From JANYLB01 sp963837715 (GTDB lineage: Bacteria > Actinomycetota > Acidimicrobiia > IMCC26256 > JANYLB01): DNA of 64,000 nt. This document shows, piece by piece, positions 57,445 through 64,000 of this stretch (position 1 is the stretch's first letter; each line of letters begins with the position of its first letter). The notes below the pieces were generated by a model. It was not told the origin of the DNA, searched no databases, and saw only the letters and a list, made by a program, of their open reading frames with translations. The DNA lies in the NCBI GenBank assembly GCA_963837715.1, contig CAWIOF010000002.1, positions 1,116,001 through 1,180,000 on the forward strand. The letters are read 5' to 3'. Made by a program: the position numbers and the translations under genes.

Positions 57445-58977
57445 TCAGACGGGTGCGGGGACGGGAGTGGCGGTCGGGGCGACGAGGGGCCAGGGACGCT
57501 CGCGTTCGACGGCGAGGGCGACGTCGAACAGCAGCTCGTCGTCGTGGTGGCGGGTGAGGACCTGCATCCCGACGGGCAGGCCGTCGACCGTGCCGGCCGG
57601 GATCGAGACCGCCGGGTTGCCGTAGATGTTCGAGATGATCGTGAGTCCACCCATGTTCACCAGGTCGGGGAACATCTGACCGACGCGGTCGAGGAGGACG
57701 CTCGGGAGCTTCGGTGCGACGACGCTCGCGAGGCGGGTGCCGAACAGGAGGCTCCGGAACGCATACGTCGCGGCCGCGTTCGACTTGGCCCAGTCGAGGA
57801 AGCTCGCGGTCTCGCTGCTCGTAGCTGCCTCGGCCTTGAACGCGGGGCCGGGGTTCGTGGCCGAGATCACGAAGTCGACCTCGCGGAACGCGGCGGCCAT
57901 CGCTTCGTTGGCCTGCACCCGAAGCGCCTCGGCGACCGCGGCGGTGCGCAGGTTGTAGAGCGACTGCGACATGAAGAGTCCGGCGGCGACCTCCGATGTC
58001 ATCTCCGACGCGCATCCGGGCCAGTGGTCGCCGAGATCGGCGAGCAGCGTGGCCAGGTTGCCCATCATCCACTGCGCCGCCAGGTTCGGCACCTCGAGCG
58101 AGAGGTCGACCTGCACCATCCCGGTCGACGCGATCAGCGCGGCCGCCTCGACGCGGAGCTGCTCCTCGACGCCGGGCTCGAGCGTGACGCCGCTCAGGGT
58201 CGGGATGATCGCCACGCGCTTCCCGGCGAGCTCGTGGGTGCCGAGGCCGGCTTCGAACCCCGGGTGCTTCGGCAGGCTCGACGGATCGGCCGGGTCGTAA
58301 CCGCTGCACACGTCGTAGTAGCGGGCCGCGTCGCGCACCGAGCGCGCCAGGTTGCCGAGCACCACGGTGTTCGGACGCATGAACGCGTTGGGGCTGCGCG
58401 GGATGCGACCGAACGTGCCCTTCATCCCGAGGAGCCCGGTGTAGCCCGCCGGGATGCGGATCGATCCACCGCCGTCGCCGCCGGTCGCGAGGCTCACGAG
58501 GCCCCCCGCCACCGCCGCGGCCGAACCGCTCGACGAACCCCCGACGGTGCGTCCGTGCCGCCACGGGTTGTGGGTGACCCCGTTGAGCTTGGTGACGCTC
58601 ACGTTGAGTCCGCCGAACTCGCTCGCGGTCGTCTGACCCACGGGAACCGCGCCGCCGCGGTCGAGCAGTCGCGCCACGTTCGTGGTGGTGTAGCCGGCGA
58701 TGCGGTCACGGAAGACGAGCGACGCTTCGGTCTGGGGCCAGCCGGCGACGGCCTCGAGCTCCTTGATCCCCGTGGGAACTCCGCCGAACGGCTTCGAGAG
58801 GTCGGCGCTCGCGGCGGCGGCGCGGGCCCGGTCGGCGTCGACGAGCGAGAAGCAGTTGAGATCGCTCGCCTCGATCGCGGCAATCGTGGCATCGAGCTCC
58901 TCGACCGGTGAGCGGTCACCGGCCCGGAATGCGTCGACGAGGGAACTCGCGTCACCCGACCAGGGGGAATCAGTCAT
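57445..58977 (-). CDS. Amidase signature family protein
   Basis: A 510-residue protein from ATG 58977. Ser-cisSer-Lys triad: Lys72 in GIKELEAVAG, cis-Ser in the GGSSSGS motif (about 146-152) and nucleophile Ser172 in GGDGGGSIRIPAG. It hydrolyses a carboxamide or ester. The tail is rich in Pro/Ala. Likely operonic with the PaiB-like gene below it. Divergent from the sulfotransferase gene. Confidence 0.9.
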   Translation of the reverse strand: MTDSPWSGDASSLVDAFRAGDRSPVEELDATIAAIEASDLNCFSLVDADRARAAAASADLSKPFGGVPTGIKELEAVAGWPQTEASLVFRDRIAGYTTTNVARLLDRGGAVPVGQTTASEFGGLNVSVTKLNGVTHNPWRHGRTVGGSSSGSAAAVAGGLVSLATGGDGGGSIRIPAGYTGLLGMKGTFGRIPRSPNAFMRPNTVVLGNLARSVRDAARYYDVCSGYDPADPSSLPKHPGFEAGLGTHELAGKRVAIIPTLSGVTLEPGVEEQLRVEAAALIASTGMVQVDLSLEVPNLAAQWMMGNLATLLADLGDHWPGCASEMTSEVAAGLFMSQSLYNLRTAAVAEALRVQANEAMAAAFREVDFVISATNPGPAFKAEAATSSETASFLDWAKSNAAATYAFRSLLFGTRLASVVAPKLPSVLLDRVGQMFPDLVNMGGLTIISNIYGNPAVSIPAGTVDGLPVGMQVLTRHHDDELLFDVALAVERERPWPLVAPTATPVPAPV

Positions 58978-59030
58978 GACCTGATCATGCCACCCCGCCC
59001 TCGCGCCCACCCCGGCTACGGTCCCGGCGC

Positions 59031-60260
59031 ATGGTGACGACCTGGTCGCCCCGGCCCCGCCCCGAGTGGGTCGAGGCGCTCAACGCCACCGGCGAGCACG
59101 TCGGGTCGGCCGACGCCGTCGTGGCCCTCGAAGTCGACGAGCTGCTCGACCGGGCCCGCACGCTCACCGGGCTCGACGACTTCGGCGGCGACGCGTTCCT
59201 CGAACCGTTCCGACTCCTGGTCGACAGCGTGGGCCGCGACGGCGACCTCCACGTCGTCGGCCGGATCCTCACCCGCACCGACATCCTCCGCGTGTTGGTC
59301 AACCGCCTCCAGATCACCGACGAGCTCGCGCGGCACCCGGAGATCCTCGAGCGGCCCGTCGATGCGCCGATCTTCGTGACCGGGACGGGGCGCTCCGGCA
59401 CGTCGCTCCTGCACGACCTGCTCGGCCGCGACCCGGCGCACCGGGCCCCGCGCACGTGGGAGATGCGCTACCCGATCGGCCGGGCACCCGGACCGATCGG
59501 CGTCGACGCACGGCGCGCCGCGGCCGACCGCGACGTCACGCTGTGGAACCTCGTGACTCCCGAGTACGCGTCGATGCACACCAACGGTGGAGACCAACCG
59601 AACGAGTGCACCTTCATGGTCATGCACGAGTTCCTGGGCAGCTACTGGATGGGCGCGCACGACGCACCCGACTACGCGCGGTGGCTCTACCGGGCCGATC
59701 CCGCGCCCGCGTTCCGCTTCCACCGACGCTTCCTCCAGCTCCTCACCGATCCGTCGTCACCGCGCCGGTGGGTCCTCAAGGACCCGTGGCACCTGTCGAC
59801 TCTCCCGGCGCTGTTCGCCGAGTACCCCGATGCCAGGGTGGTGATCACGCACCGGGACCCGCTCGAGGTGCTGCCCTCGTTGGCCGACCTGATGTCGTGC
59901 CTCCGGTGGCAGCGCTCCGGTTCCGTCGACCGGGAGCAGGTGGTGCAGATGACCACGGTCGGGACCGCGCTCCAGCTCGACGCGATGACGAAGCTCCGCG
60001 ACGACGGCGTCGTGCCGAGCGATCGCATCGTCGACGTGCGGTACCGCGACCTCGTGGCCGATCCCGTCGCGACGATCGCCGCCACCTACCGACACCTCGA
60101 CATCGAGCTGAATCCGCGGGCGCGGGACCGCGTGGTCGCCGCTGTCGCGGCACCCCGCACCGAACCGGCACCGCACGAGTACGCGTTCGAAGATCTCGGC
60201 GTGGATCGCGCCGAGGTGGAGGAACGGTTCGCCGGGTATCGGGTCGCGCTACGGCGTGTA
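59031..60260 (+). CDS. Sulfotransferase family protein (frame error at 3' end)
   Basis: From ATG 59031. PAPS-binding 5'-phosphosulfate loop GTGRSGTS at residues 118-125 and the 3'-phosphate region in RVVITHRDPLEVLPSLADL, with WLFRWVLKDPWHL-type LKDPWH nearby. It would move sulfate to a lipid or small alcohol, as in mycobacterial Stf-like enzymes. The frame runs past the natural end; deleting one base of GGG near 60242 gives ERFAGYRSRYGV and TAG at 60258-60260, the usual C-terminal consensus, about 409 residues. It converges on the DUF1214 gene. Confidence 0.8.
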
Positions 60261-60272
60261 GGCGATCGGACG

Positions 60273-61442
60273 TCAGGTGTAGCGCCCGTGCACCGAGGCC
60301 CGCCGCCGGGCGAGCGACTCCCGACGGGCGGCGGCGTCGACGACCGGATGGGTGGAGGGAAGCAGGTCGCGCACCCGACCGAGCGCGACGACTTCGCCGG
60401 TCGGAACCGGCCGCGTGCGGGTCCCGACGGAGCGGTAGACGAGGAGACCCTCGGGTCGCCCCTCCACGTCGATCCAGTTCGGCGCACCCGGGTCGCTCGC
60501 CGTGACGATGAGCCGCATCCGGCCGTCGTCGTCGACGTGGATCTGGCTGGCGTTGAGGCTGGTCTGTCGGTCGGCGAACGCACCGGAGTCGAGCCAGTAC
60601 CGGGTGTGGATCGTCCACCCCCAGTAGTCGGCGTCGGGAACGTCGGACGTGATCACGAGCGCCTCGTCGTCGGCGAGATCCCACCACCCGGCGCCGTAGG
60701 CGATGCTCGGCGCGCCCCCCGGTGGAGTCGCCGGCGGGACGAACCCGTTGTGCGGGAGGTTGCGTCGCGACCCGTCGACGTAACCCACCCAGTACTCGAG
60801 CGACCGCGCCGTCCACTCCGCGGCGCGATCGAGCGCGGCGGCGACGTCGTCGGGTGTGGGCGGCGACGGGACGAGCCCGCGGGCGTCGACCCGCTCGATG
60901 TCGAAGTGGGCGATCGGGTCGTGGTCCCAGTCGAGTTGGAACTGGCGGATCAGCAGGTACCGGGCGGCCGGATCGGTCGGGATCCGGTTGCCGGGACCGG
61001 CATCAGGGGAGATCCAGAGCTCGAGCGCGCCGTCGGCCGACACCTCGAGGTCGTCGAGGGTTCGTTCGCCGAACACGCCGAACTTCCCGAGGTGCATGTC
61101 GCCGTCGACGAGCGAGAAGATCGCCTGGCGCACTCCGGTGACATCAGCCCGGACCCGGTACGTCGCACCCGGGTCGACCGGGGCGCGCAGGTAGACGTTG
61201 TCGGGATTCGGGCCACCCCACTGCGCCCACGGTTCCTCGTACCGGTGGAAGCTCGGATGCACCGGGTCGGCGTGTTCCAGCTCACCTTGGAGCGCGAGCA
61301 CGGCCTGGCGTGCGAGGTGCCGGTATCCCTCCGCCCGTCCGGACGGATCCTGCGGGAACCGGTCGTCGGTGAGGGTCTCACCCAGTTCGGCAAGGCGCCC
61401 GCACCACGCAGCCCACGCTGCCGACACGTCGCCCGGCTCCAC
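60273..61442 (-). CDS. DUF1214-domain protein
   Basis: About 389 residues; the start is GTG 61442 or GTG 61427. GDMHLGKFGVFGERTLDDLEV, NRIPTDPAARYLLIRQFQLDWD and a C-terminal part ending RRRASVHGRY. The N-terminal half (about 1-190) is DUF1254-free but has the DUF1214-type strands (WGGPNPDNVYLRAPVDPGATYRVR). No signal peptide is visible. Function unknown. Palindrome copy F overlaps the region immediately upstream of the start codons. Confidence 0.7.
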   Translation of the reverse strand: MEPGDVSAAWAAWCGRLAELGETLTDDRFPQDPSGRAEGYRHLARQAVLALQGELEHADPVHPSFHRYEEPWAQWGGPNPDNVYLRAPVDPGATYRVRADVTGVRQAIFSLVDGDMHLGKFGVFGERTLDDLEVSADGALELWISPDAGPGNRIPTDPAARYLLIRQFQLDWDHDPIAHFDIERVDARGLVPSPPTPDDVAAALDRAAEWTARSLEYWVGYVDGSRRNLPHNGFVPPATPPGGAPSIAYGAGWWDLADDEALVITSDVPDADYWGWTIHTRYWLDSGAFADRQTSLNASQIHVDDDGRMRLIVTASDPGAPNWIDVEGRPEGLLVYRSVGTRTRPVPTGEVVALGRVRDLLPSTHPVVDAAARRESLARRRASVHGRYT

Positions 61443-61448
61443 GCGGCT

Positions 61449-61503
61449 CCGGAGTTCGTTGCGTTTCGGTTCCCATACGACCAGAACGTAACGAACTCGG
61501 CGG
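61449..61503. repeat. Palindromic intergenic element, copy F
   Basis: Left half 61449-61473 (GGAGTTCGTTGCGTTTCGGT with flanking bases) and right half 61478-61503 (CGACCAGAACGTAACGAACT plus CGGCGG). Between the small protein at 61538 and the DUF1214 start on the same strand. The paired G-to-T and C-to-A changes keep the arms complementary at the GTTGC/GTAAC position, which suggests selection for pairing. Confidence 0.6.
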
Positions 61504-61537
61504 AGGGGACGGGTGCCCGACCGGCGGTGCTCGTCGG

Positions 61538-61774
61538 TCAGGCCTCGCGGGCGGCGATCCACGCGACGAAGTCGTCGACCTCGCCCGATCCGACCTCGGT
61601 CATGAAGGTCTCGGCCCACTCGTCGATCTGGCGGTCGGTGAAGCCGTCGGCGCGGAGCCGGCCGCGCGCCTCGTTCCCCAGCATGCGGGCACCCTCGATC
61701 GCGCTGGTCGAATCGGGCACCTCCTCGGGAACGTTCGCGTCGCGGGGTCGTTCGGGGGTCACGGAGTCGTCCAT
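61538..61774 (-). CDS. Small acidic protein
   Basis: A 78-residue protein from ATG 61774 (MDDSVTPERPRDANVPEEVPDSTSAIEGARMLGNEARGRLRADGFTDRQIDEWAETFMTEVGSGEVDDFVAWIAAREA broken here into motifs: GFTDRQIDEWAETFM and VDDFVAWIAAREA). Two amphipathic helices with an acidic N-terminal half. No family recognised. Divergent from yaaA. Short but with good codon usage and Met start. Confidence 0.55.
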   Translation of the reverse strand: MDDSVTPERPRDANVPEEVPDSTSAIEGARMLGNEARGRLRADGFTDRQIDEWAETFMTEVGSGEVDDFVAWIAAREA

Positions 61775-61801
61775 GGGCCCAGTCTGACAAAGTCGCGGAC
61801 C

Positions 61802-62566
61802 GTGCACCCGAGATCCGCGAGCCGATCCACCACGCCCGTCGTGCTCCTCCCACCGTCGGAGGGCAAGGCGGAGGGTGGCGAGGGCGCGCCGTGGGCCGAG
61901 GCCACGATGCGGTTCGACCTCGACGACGCCCGCCGCCGGGTGATGACCGCAGCCCGCACCCGGCTGCCCCCCGACCTCGCGGCATCGCCGACGATGCCGG
62001 CCATCGACCGCTACACCGGTGTGCTCTACGGGGCGCTCGCCTACCACGACCTCGATCGCGCGACGCGTCGCCGCATCGACGCGCAGGTGATCGTGTTCTC
62101 CGGGCTCTGGGGCCTCGTCGCACCGCGTGACCCGATTCCCGCGTACAAGCTGAAGATGTCGGCTGCGGCACCCCGTCTCGGGCGGCTCGCGACCTGGTGG
62201 CGGCCCCGGATCGCGCCGGTGCTCGATCCGTTCGTCGACGGCCGGGTCGTGTGGGACCTGCTCCCCCAGGAGCACCATGCGGCCTGGCCCTCCTCCGACG
62301 CGCCGACACGCCGCGTCACCGTGCGGTTCCTCGATGAGGTCGAGCGGCTCGGACGCCGGAAGCTCATCACCGTCAGCCACTGGAACAAGTTGCTGAAGGG
62401 CGCGCTCGTCCGTCACGTCGTCGCGACCCGCCTGATCGAACCCGACGGACTCGCCGAGTTCGACCACCCCCAGGGCTACCGGTATCGCCCCGAGCTCACC
62501 GAGGTCGACGGCTCGCGTCTCGTCGTCACGATGGTCGCCGACCGCGCGCGAGGGAGCGCCGCCTGA
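61802..62566 (+). CDS. yaaA: Peroxide stress protein YaaA
   Basis: A 254-residue protein from GTG 61802. VVLLPPSEGKAEGGEG at the start, IDRYTGVLYGALAYHDL, VFSGLWGLVAPRDPIPAYKLKMSA and DLLPQEHHAAW are the family blocks. YaaA limits free iron during hydrogen peroxide stress in E. coli. Intact here. Next to DUF1214 and the small acidic protein, with no clear link. Confidence 0.88.
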   Translation: MHPRSASRSTTPVVLLPPSEGKAEGGEGAPWAEATMRFDLDDARRRVMTAARTRLPPDLAASPTMPAIDRYTGVLYGALAYHDLDRATRRRIDAQVIVFSGLWGLVAPRDPIPAYKLKMSAAAPRLGRLATWWRPRIAPVLDPFVDGRVVWDLLPQEHHAAWPSSDAPTRRVTVRFLDEVERLGRRKLITVSHWNKLLKGALVRHVVATRLIEPDGLAEFDHPQGYRYRPELTEVDGSRLVVTMVADRARGSAA

Positions 62567-62567
62567 G

Positions 62568-63107
62568 TCATCGTCGGGCGAGCGCGCGGAGGCGATCGAT
62601 GCGGTGGTCGACTCCACCGAGGTAGCGGGTCAGCACCCCGACGACCCGGTCGACGTCGAGCGTTCCCGCGGCAGCCATCTCCTCGAGATCCGCCCAGTCC
62701 TTCGTCCGGTCGAAGAACGCCTTGAAGACGGCGAGATCGGAGCAGGAGAGGAACGGCACATCGACACCGGCGAACGGTTCCCGTCGACACCGTTGTGCGA
62801 CCTGGGCGTGGAACTCGGTGGTGTTCACGAACAGGTCGACCGGAGTCGTGTCCCACCAGAGTCGGGTCTGACCGTCGCGCTCGATCGTGGCGAGGTCGTC
62901 GCCGGACCAGGCGACTCCGTCGGGGAGCGCGTCGAGCACCTCACGGGCTCGCGAGCCGTCGACGAACACGTTGACGTCGATGTCGATCGTGCCCCGCGCC
63001 CGTTGGGTGCACCACGCGAGCGCGAGCGCGCCGCCGAACGCGTGGGGGATGTCGCCGGCGTCGAGCGCGCGGTGGATCGCGACGATCCGGTCCGCGAGAA
63101 CGCTCAC
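62568..63107 (-). CDS. Nucleotidyltransferase-like protein (AbiEii/MNT-type), paired with XRE gene
   Basis: A 179-residue protein from GTG 63107, which overlaps the XRE stop (GTGTGA). FGGALALAWCTQRARGTIDIDVNVFVDGSRAREVLDAL has the GGxAL and DIDVNV features of minimal nucleotidyltransferases; later VDVPFLSCSDLAVFKAFFDRTKDWADLEEM is the conserved second block of AbiEii-like proteins. Such genes often encode the toxin of type IV or similar toxin-antitoxin pairs, with the XRE gene as antitoxin or repressor. Not shown to be toxic here. Confidence 0.7.
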   Translation of the reverse strand: MSVLADRIVAIHRALDAGDIPHAFGGALALAWCTQRARGTIDIDVNVFVDGSRAREVLDALPDGVAWSGDDLATIERDGQTRLWWDTTPVDLFVNTTEFHAQVAQRCRREPFAGVDVPFLSCSDLAVFKAFFDRTKDWADLEEMAAAGTLDVDRVVGVLTRYLGGVDHRIDRLRALARR

Positions 63108-63433
63108 ACCGCGACTGCGTTCGTCGCCGCGAACCGGGGGTACTCCAGCGTGGCCCCGGTGCGGGCCGGGAAGAGCTCGGCGAGCTCCAGGACGTCGACC
63201 AGCTCCCGACCACGCGCCGTCCGGTCGACCCCCCCGACCGCAGGCAGCAGCTCGAGCTCCACGTCGTACCCGGCGGCCCGCACGATGCGGGCGAAGGTCT
63301 CGACCGTGGGGACCTTGCGGCCGGTCTCGTAGGCCGAGAGCGTGGAGTGCGAGGTGTCGGCCCGGGCCGCGAGCGCCCGCAGGGAGAGCCCGGCCCGGTC
63401 CCGGGCCCGCCGGAGCGTGGTGGCAGCATCCAT
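63104..63433 (-). CDS. XRE-family HTH protein, antitoxin-like
   Basis: A 109-residue protein from ATG 63433. TLRRARDRAGLSLRALAARADTSHSTLSAYETGRKVPTVETFARIVRAAGYDVELELLP is a Cro/CI-type HTH. A perfect inverted repeat (ATGGTATC-N6-GATACCAT, 63441-63462) lies 7 nt upstream of its start, so it probably represses its own operon. First gene of the pair with the nucleotidyltransferase. Confidence 0.82.
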   Translation of the reverse strand: MDAATTLRRARDRAGLSLRALAARADTSHSTLSAYETGRKVPTVETFARIVRAAGYDVELELLPAVGGVDRTARGRELVDVLELAELFPARTGATLEYPRFAATNAVAV

Positions 63434-63440
63434 GTGCTGA

Positions 63441-63462
63441 ATGGTATCTGATCGGATACCAT
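63441..63462. promoter_or_regulatory. Operator-like inverted repeat before the XRE gene
   Basis: ATGGTATC (63441-63448) and GATACCAT (63455-63462) are exact reverse complements with a 6-nt spacer, in an unusually AT-rich patch just upstream of the XRE start. Typical position for autoregulation by the HTH protein. Confidence 0.65.
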
Positions 63463-63531
63463 CTGTCCACCCCGCCGCCGCCGGGGCCGCGGGACCGGAC
63501 GAACCCGCTGGTCAGACGATGTGCCCGCGAC

Positions 63532-63999
63532 TCAGCCGAGGTGCAGGCGAGCTGCGACCACGGCGAGGTCGTCGGCCGGCACCACGGTCACGGCGAGCCC
63601 CCACACCCCGGCGAACACCTCCGGCGGCGCACCGGCCTGCATGCCCCCGAGCAGCTCGGTCCGATCGTCGACGTTCATGGAGGGGAGCATGATCGCCAAC
63701 GACTCCGCGAGCTCGGCCGGCGGGATGTTCCCGATGATCGACTCGTGGATCGCGATCACGGCCTCCACGCCGATCTCGGCCTCGAGCGCGGGCATGAGCA
63801 CCCGCTCCTCGAGGTCCTGGTGCGCGAGGTACTCGCCCGTGAACGACGCCAGGTCGAGATACAGGTGATGGGCGCGGTCCCGCTGCTGCCCCGCCGGTGC
63901 CGCGACCATCTCGGCGGCGAGTGCCCGGAGGTCGTCCATGCGCAGCTCCAGGGCGGCATGGTCGGTCACGACCTGCTCCGCGAGATCGGGGAGGTGCAC
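63532..63999 (-). CDS. Hemerythrin-like domain protein (may extend past right edge)
   Basis: At least 155 residues, possibly starting at GTG 63999 but more likely with its start outside the window. VVTDHAALELRMDDLRALAAEM, YLAHQDLEERVLMPALE and VIAIHESIIGNIPPAELAESL place His and Glu residues as in four-helix hemerythrin-type bundles that bind two irons. It could bind oxygen, nitric oxide or iron. N-terminus uncertain. Confidence 0.65.
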   Translation of the reverse strand: MHLPDLAEQVVTDHAALELRMDDLRALAAEMVAAPAGQQRDRAHHLYLDLASFTGEYLAHQDLEERVLMPALEAEIGVEAVIAIHESIIGNIPPAELAESLAIMLPSMNVDDRTELLGGMQAGAPPEVFAGVWGLAVTVVPADDLAVVAARLHLG

Positions 64000-64000
64000 C

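Noticed and set aside
59031..61787. 918-codon continuous frame starting with the sulfotransferase
   Set aside because: After about 60250 it is antisense to the DUF1214 gene, which has family-type strands. The natural sulfotransferase end appears after deleting one base.

Overview
The window is a GC-rich chromosomal segment of an actinobacterium. The gene content (F420/FMN-type luciferase-like and PPOX-fold enzymes, a heme A synthase, a circularly permuted ATP-grasp/alpha-E/transglutaminase operon, acyl-ACP desaturase, PhyH-type dioxygenase, Calx-beta secreted proteins ending in GVGIIGDDD) fits a free-living aerobic Actinomycetota, probably near the Acidimicrobiia; that placement is inference. 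No rRNA, tRNA, CRISPR array, prophage or insertion sequence was recognised.

Layout. 0-11.6 kb: 5' part of a polyprenyl synthase, SCP2 and STAS proteins, a shortened copy of a secreted protein, PhyH dioxygenase, methyltransferase, OafA-type acyltransferase, MMPL transporter, FxsA and a lipoprotein sugar dehydrogenase. 11.6-20.4 kb: transglutaminase/alpha-E/ATP-grasp operon, Tat amidohydrolase with a coupled metalloprotease, SDR, enoyl-CoA hydratase, cupin. 20.4-33.6 kb: FEN-like exonuclease, SHOCT protein, a three-part PAP2-like/kinase-like/YbhN membrane protein, desaturase, heme A synthase, CapA, alpha/beta hydrolase, a DAO-family flavoprotein, an ApbE/heme-membrane-protein locus and an aquaporin. 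33.6-48.7 kb: CoA-transferase, a Cys-rich Tat protein, dienelactone hydrolase, LLM oxidoreductases, ECF sigma factor coupled to a VOC protein, paired membrane-stalk proteins (one carrying a GH43-like propeller), hydrolases, a KARI-like enzyme and an SDR. 48.3-56.0 kb: a WYL regulator facing a tightly coupled lipid-modification operon (hydrolase, flavin amine oxidase, DUF1365, two CFA-type methyltransferases, DUF1295). 56-64 kb: EngB, PaiB-like FMN protein, amidase, sulfotransferase, DUF1214, YaaA, an XRE/nucleotidyltransferase pair and a hemerythrin.

Three window-wide observations matter. First, about 40 single-base frameshifts split about 20 otherwise well-conserved genes; nearly all are cured by removing one base in a CG-rich context, so they are most likely assembly insertions. 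Second, a palindromic intergenic element with half-site GAGTTCGGCGCGTTCTGGTC recurs at least five times. Third, several promoters carry clear inverted repeats (WYL/lipid operon, XRE pair, desaturase). Where a CDS below spans a frameshift, coordinates cover the whole reconstructed gene.
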